From an uncultured Fidelibacterota bacterium (GTDB lineage: Bacteria > Marinisomatota > Marinisomatia > Marinisomatales > TCS55), in contig CAJWTA010000018.1 of assembly GCA_913046805.1 (NCBI GenBank), positions 1-17,253 on the forward strand: a DNA stretch of 17,253 nt, in the 5' to 3' direction. Position numbers and translations under genes: made by a program. Position 1 is the stretch's first letter, and every line of letters begins with the position of its first letter. The notes beneath the pieces are model-generated. The model made no database searches, was not told where the DNA came from, and saw only the letters and a program-made list of their open reading frames with translations. Of the stretch, positions 14,959-17,253 are shown piece after piece.

Positions 14959-16244
14959 TCTTTAAAAATGGTGTTAATGGGATTGAATTTTTCTTGAGAT
15001 ATTTTAAAGGTCTTTGTCAGTTGAGAATGTACTTTAAGAATATTGCCTTCCTTTGAGTTGAAACATCGCATCACTGGCTCTCCTTTTCTTACAAAATCAC
15101 CAACCTTAGCATTAAACTCTATGCCAGCGCTATTATCTAAAATATCATCCTTACTCTTTCTGCCGCATCCTAGCTCAACAGCAGCCCAGCCTATCGCTGT
15201 GGTATCGAAAGATTTCAAGAAACCATTTTTTTCGCTAATTATTTCTTTTGAAAATCGAGGTTTATTTATGTCATCAATATTTTTGATTTGACCATCTTGG
15301 CCATAAATCATTTCTTCAAATTTTTCGAATGCCTCCCCATTTAAAATACATTGTTGTTGCATTTTGATAGCATTAGTGTGTGTGCTTGCCAGGCCAGCAT
15401 CCATAATTAATTTGCTTCCAAGCTCAAAAACAACTTCCATTAGATCTTCAGCACCTTGACCTTGAAGAGCCTCTATAGATTCATATATTTCACACCACAT
15501 CCCGGCGGTTTTTCCAAGAGGTTGATTCATGCTTGAATACACTAATTTTGTTGAGACTCCAAAATGCTCTCCTACATATTTTAAAAGCGATCCTAATTTT
15601 TTTCCTTCCGCTAGTGTTGGCATAAATGCTCCATTACCAATTTTTATATCTAGGACTAATCCATTAATACCTTCAGATATTTTTTTACTCATTATAGATC
15701 CACAGATCAAAGGCAAAGAGTCGATCGTTCCAGTTACATCTCTGAGTGCATATATTTTTTTATCCGCAGGACAAATTGTGTTAGTTTGTGACATGATTGA
15801 AATACCTATTGTTTCAACATTTTTCTTGAAATTTGCAATCGAAAGATCTGTTTTGAAGCCTGGTATTGTCTCAAGCTTATCAATGGTTCCCCCTGTATGT
15901 CCTAAACTGCGCCCAGCTAGCATTGGGACTGATAGTCCTACAGTAGCTAAAATAGGCGCAAGAACTATCGATACCTTATCGCCAATACCACCCGTGGAGT
16001 GTTTATCAGCAACATAAGAATTGAGATTTTTAAAATCTATGGTTTCACCGGATTCAATCATAATTTGAGTTAGTGACACTATCTCATTTCTAGACATGCC
16101 TTTTTGGTGAATTGATTTTAAAAAGGCAGCCATATCACTATCGTTGATTGAATTATCAACATAGGACATCACCGCGAATTCTAGTTCATTGTGTGATAGA
16201 GAATCGCCATCCAGTTTTTTATCCGTTAGTTTTTTTACGTCCAA
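14955..16244 (-). CDS. Thymidine / pyrimidine-nucleoside phosphorylase, TTG start
   Basis: Splits pyrimidine (deoxy)nucleosides with phosphate into base and (deoxy)ribose-1-phosphate, for nucleoside salvage. At 429 residues it is near E. coli DeoA (440) and B. subtilis Pdp (433). The phosphate-binding loop is KHSTGGIGDK (81-90), and AGRSLGHTGGTIDKLE (110-125) fits the family signature. The pyrimidine-contacting residues R168 (ALRD), S183 and K187 align with R171, S186 and K190 of E. coli DeoA. The C-terminal domain carries GCGRKSKDD. Start choice: there is no ATG before an in-frame stop at 16286-16284; TTG 16244 gives the expected length and N-terminus. It overlaps the permease gene upstream by 26 nt. 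Whether it is thymidine-specific (deoA) or broad (pdp) is not decidable by eye. Confidence 0.92.
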   Translation of the reverse strand: MDVKKLTDKKLDGDSLSHNELEFAVMSYVDNSINDSDMAAFLKSIHQKGMSRNEIVSLTQIMIESGETIDFKNLNSYVADKHSTGGIGDKVSIVLAPILATVGLSVPMLAGRSLGHTGGTIDKLETIPGFKTDLSIANFKKNVETIGISIMSQTNTICPADKKIYALRDVTGTIDSLPLICGSIMSKKISEGINGLVLDIKIGNGAFMPTLAEGKKLGSLLKYVGEHFGVSTKLVYSSMNQPLGKTAGMWCEIYESIEALQGQGAEDLMEVVFELGSKLIMDAGLASTHTNAIKMQQQCILNGEAFEKFEEMIYGQDGQIKNIDDINKPRFSKEIISEKNGFLKSFDTTAIGWAAVELGCGRKSKDDILDNSAGIEFNAKVGDFVRKGEPVMRCFNSKEGNILKVHSQLTKTFKISQEKFNPINTIFKD

Positions 16245-17253
16245 TTTTTTTAAAAAGCTTTCTAAAGAGTGTAAAGCTAGACCTTAAAGGTGCTTGCTCT
16301 TTGATCGTGTGAAGTATTAGATACATTGAAATTGCTAAAAGGATTACGTTTGGAGACCATACGCCCACAACAGGAGAAACGATATTTCGATCTGCAAGGT
16401 CTTCACCGCCAATCATAATTATATAGTAAATGAGAAAAAAGCCGAATGAAAGGCCAACCGCTATTGTAAATCCGCCTTTCCTAAACAAAACACCTAAAGA
16501 TGCGCCAGTCATTACAAACAATATACATGCAATGGGAAGGGAGAATTTCTTATGAAGCTCAACTTCATATTTACTACTGGATTTCATGTAGCTTCGCAAA
16601 AGATTGTATTCATTTCTAAGTTGACGCTCAGTTATGTTAATATCCTTTTCTTTTTTGTATTTTTGATCTGCGGTTAAAGACGTATCAGCGTTGTAAGATT
16701 TTTTGTAATCCAAAAGGATGACTTTTGATTCATCAAAACTATTTGGGACTATACTATCAAGACCGGTCCTTGTAAACGCCCTACCTATTCTCGAGTTTAC
16801 TATGTCAATCCTTTTTGATATATTTTCCCTTTTATCAAAAATCATTGGTACCGTCATCTCTCTATCTGACCTGCTTGTAGTATCTCTGCGATTTAAAAAG
16901 AGATCATCAGCAGCGATGGTAATTTTATGTTTGTCAAATTCTATTCTTCTATAATTACCAAAATCTCGGGTATCCAACTCATGAATCTCTCCATTGTACA
17001 TATCCAGAACAATAGCATCGTCGATTGTTGAGAGTTCTCCAGTTTTAGAATGAATACTGGTTTGTGTTTGACCCGATCCTTTGCTAAAAATTCGGACATC
17101 TTTCAGTGTATCCCCCTCTTTATCTCGAATGATCATGCTGTAACTAGGCAGGTCATCCATGAAATACCCTGGCTCAATGTTAAGATCTGGACGTTTTCTA
17201 TAGATATCTCCTGAAAGCATTCTAGCTTTAAAGTTCATTTCAGGCATAATAAA
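16219..17253 (-). CDS. LptF/LptG-family permease (YjgP/YjgQ), 5' end outside the window
   Basis: A membrane component of the ABC system that extracts lipopolysaccharide from the inner membrane. The frame is open to the right edge; the first ATG at 17247 is not taken as the start, because the bases before it (17253-17248) continue the frame and the family begins with about 100 residues of membrane helices that are missing. The visible part starts with the conserved stretch after those helices (MNFKARMLSGDIYRKRP), runs through the periplasmic jellyroll-type domain, and ends with three membrane segments at about 235-254, 258-280 and 294-314 (counted from the 17247 Met), then a basic tail. LptF and LptG cannot be told apart from this fragment. 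It overlaps the downstream phosphorylase by 26 nt, so the two are probably co-transcribed. Confidence 0.88.
   Translation of the reverse strand, partial: FIMPEMNFKARMLSGDIYRKRPDLNIEPGYFMDDLPSYSMIIRDKEGDTLKDVRIFSKGSGQTQTSIHSKTGELSTIDDAIVLDMYNGEIHELDTRDFGNYRRIEFDKHKITIAADDLFLNRRDTTSRSDREMTVPMIFDKRENISKRIDIVNSRIGRAFTRTGLDSIVPNSFDESKVILLDYKKSYNADTSLTADQKYKKEKDINITERQLRNEYNLLRSYMKSSSKYEVELHKKFSLPIACILFVMTGASLGVLFRKGGFTIAVGLSFGFFLIYYIIMIGGEDLADRNIVSPVVGVWSPNVILLAISMYLILHTIKEQAPLRSSFTLFRKLFKKIGRKKTNG

Noticed and set aside
15529..16017. Plus-strand open frame of 162 codons opposite the phosphorylase gene
   Set aside because: It is a shadow of the strongly supported minus-strand gene; it has no recognisable motif or start signal.
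1..17253. Mobile element, CRISPR array, tRNA/rRNA or defence island
   Set aside because: No transposase, integrase, direct-repeat array, RNA gene or terminal inverted repeats were seen; every long stretch is covered by housekeeping genes with similar base composition.

Overview
AT-rich chromosomal DNA of a free-living, probably Gram-negative bacterium. The evidence for an outer membrane is an LptF/LptG-type lipopolysaccharide-export permease at the right edge. A fused gamma-alpha 2-oxoacid:ferredoxin oxidoreductase (KorAB), a complete SUF pathway with two MIP18-family proteins and an Rrf2/IscR-like regulator suggest a marine FCB-group lineage such as Neomarinimicrobiota or Bacteroidota. That placement is inference from gene style only; there is no rRNA or marker tree. 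Most starts have weak or no Shine-Dalgarno sequence, and two genes (fumC, deoA-like) appear to start with TTG.

Layout. (1) Positions 7012-1, minus strand: a tightly packed iron-sulfur cluster operon in the order Rrf2/IscR-like regulator, short MIP18 protein, A-type carrier, sufB, sufC, sufD, sufE, long sufT, sufS, then an unrecognised gene cut by the left edge. Junctions are mostly ATGA, TAATG or gaps of 1-5 nt, so this looks like one coupled unit. A 27-bp inverted repeat resembling an IscR type 1 operator lies just upstream of the regulator. (2) Positions 8127-7078, minus: selD. Its true start lies upstream of an in-frame TGA placed exactly at the catalytic Cys/Sec position, so it is read as a selenoprotein SelD. 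Conventional ORF calling stops at this TGA and loses the first 30 residues. A candidate SECIS hairpin follows the TGA. (3) Positions 8128-8277: divergent intergenic region with a clear extended -10 promoter facing right. (4) Positions 8278-12758, plus: korA, korB and fumC, an operon of central carbon (TCA-type) metabolism. (5) Positions 12835-14958, plus: a class A penicillin-binding protein. (6) Positions 17253-14955, minus: an LptF/LptG permease (5' end outside the window) overlapping a thymidine/pyrimidine-nucleoside phosphorylase. The phosphorylase converges on and overlaps the PBP gene tail to tail by 4 bp.

How it fits together. SufS and SufE mobilise sulfur from cysteine, SufBCD builds the cluster, and the A-type carrier and the two MIP18 proteins probably help deliver or mature clusters. 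The regulator carries a CX5CX5C cluster-binding motif and probably senses Fe-S status and represses its own operon. KorAB is itself an Fe-S/ferredoxin-linked enzyme and so a likely client. SelD lies directly upstream of the suf operon; SufS-type enzymes can also release selenium from selenocysteine, so a sulfur/selenium link is plausible but unproven. No new mobile element, CRISPR array, tRNA, rRNA or defence system was seen. The most notable item is the recoded selD.
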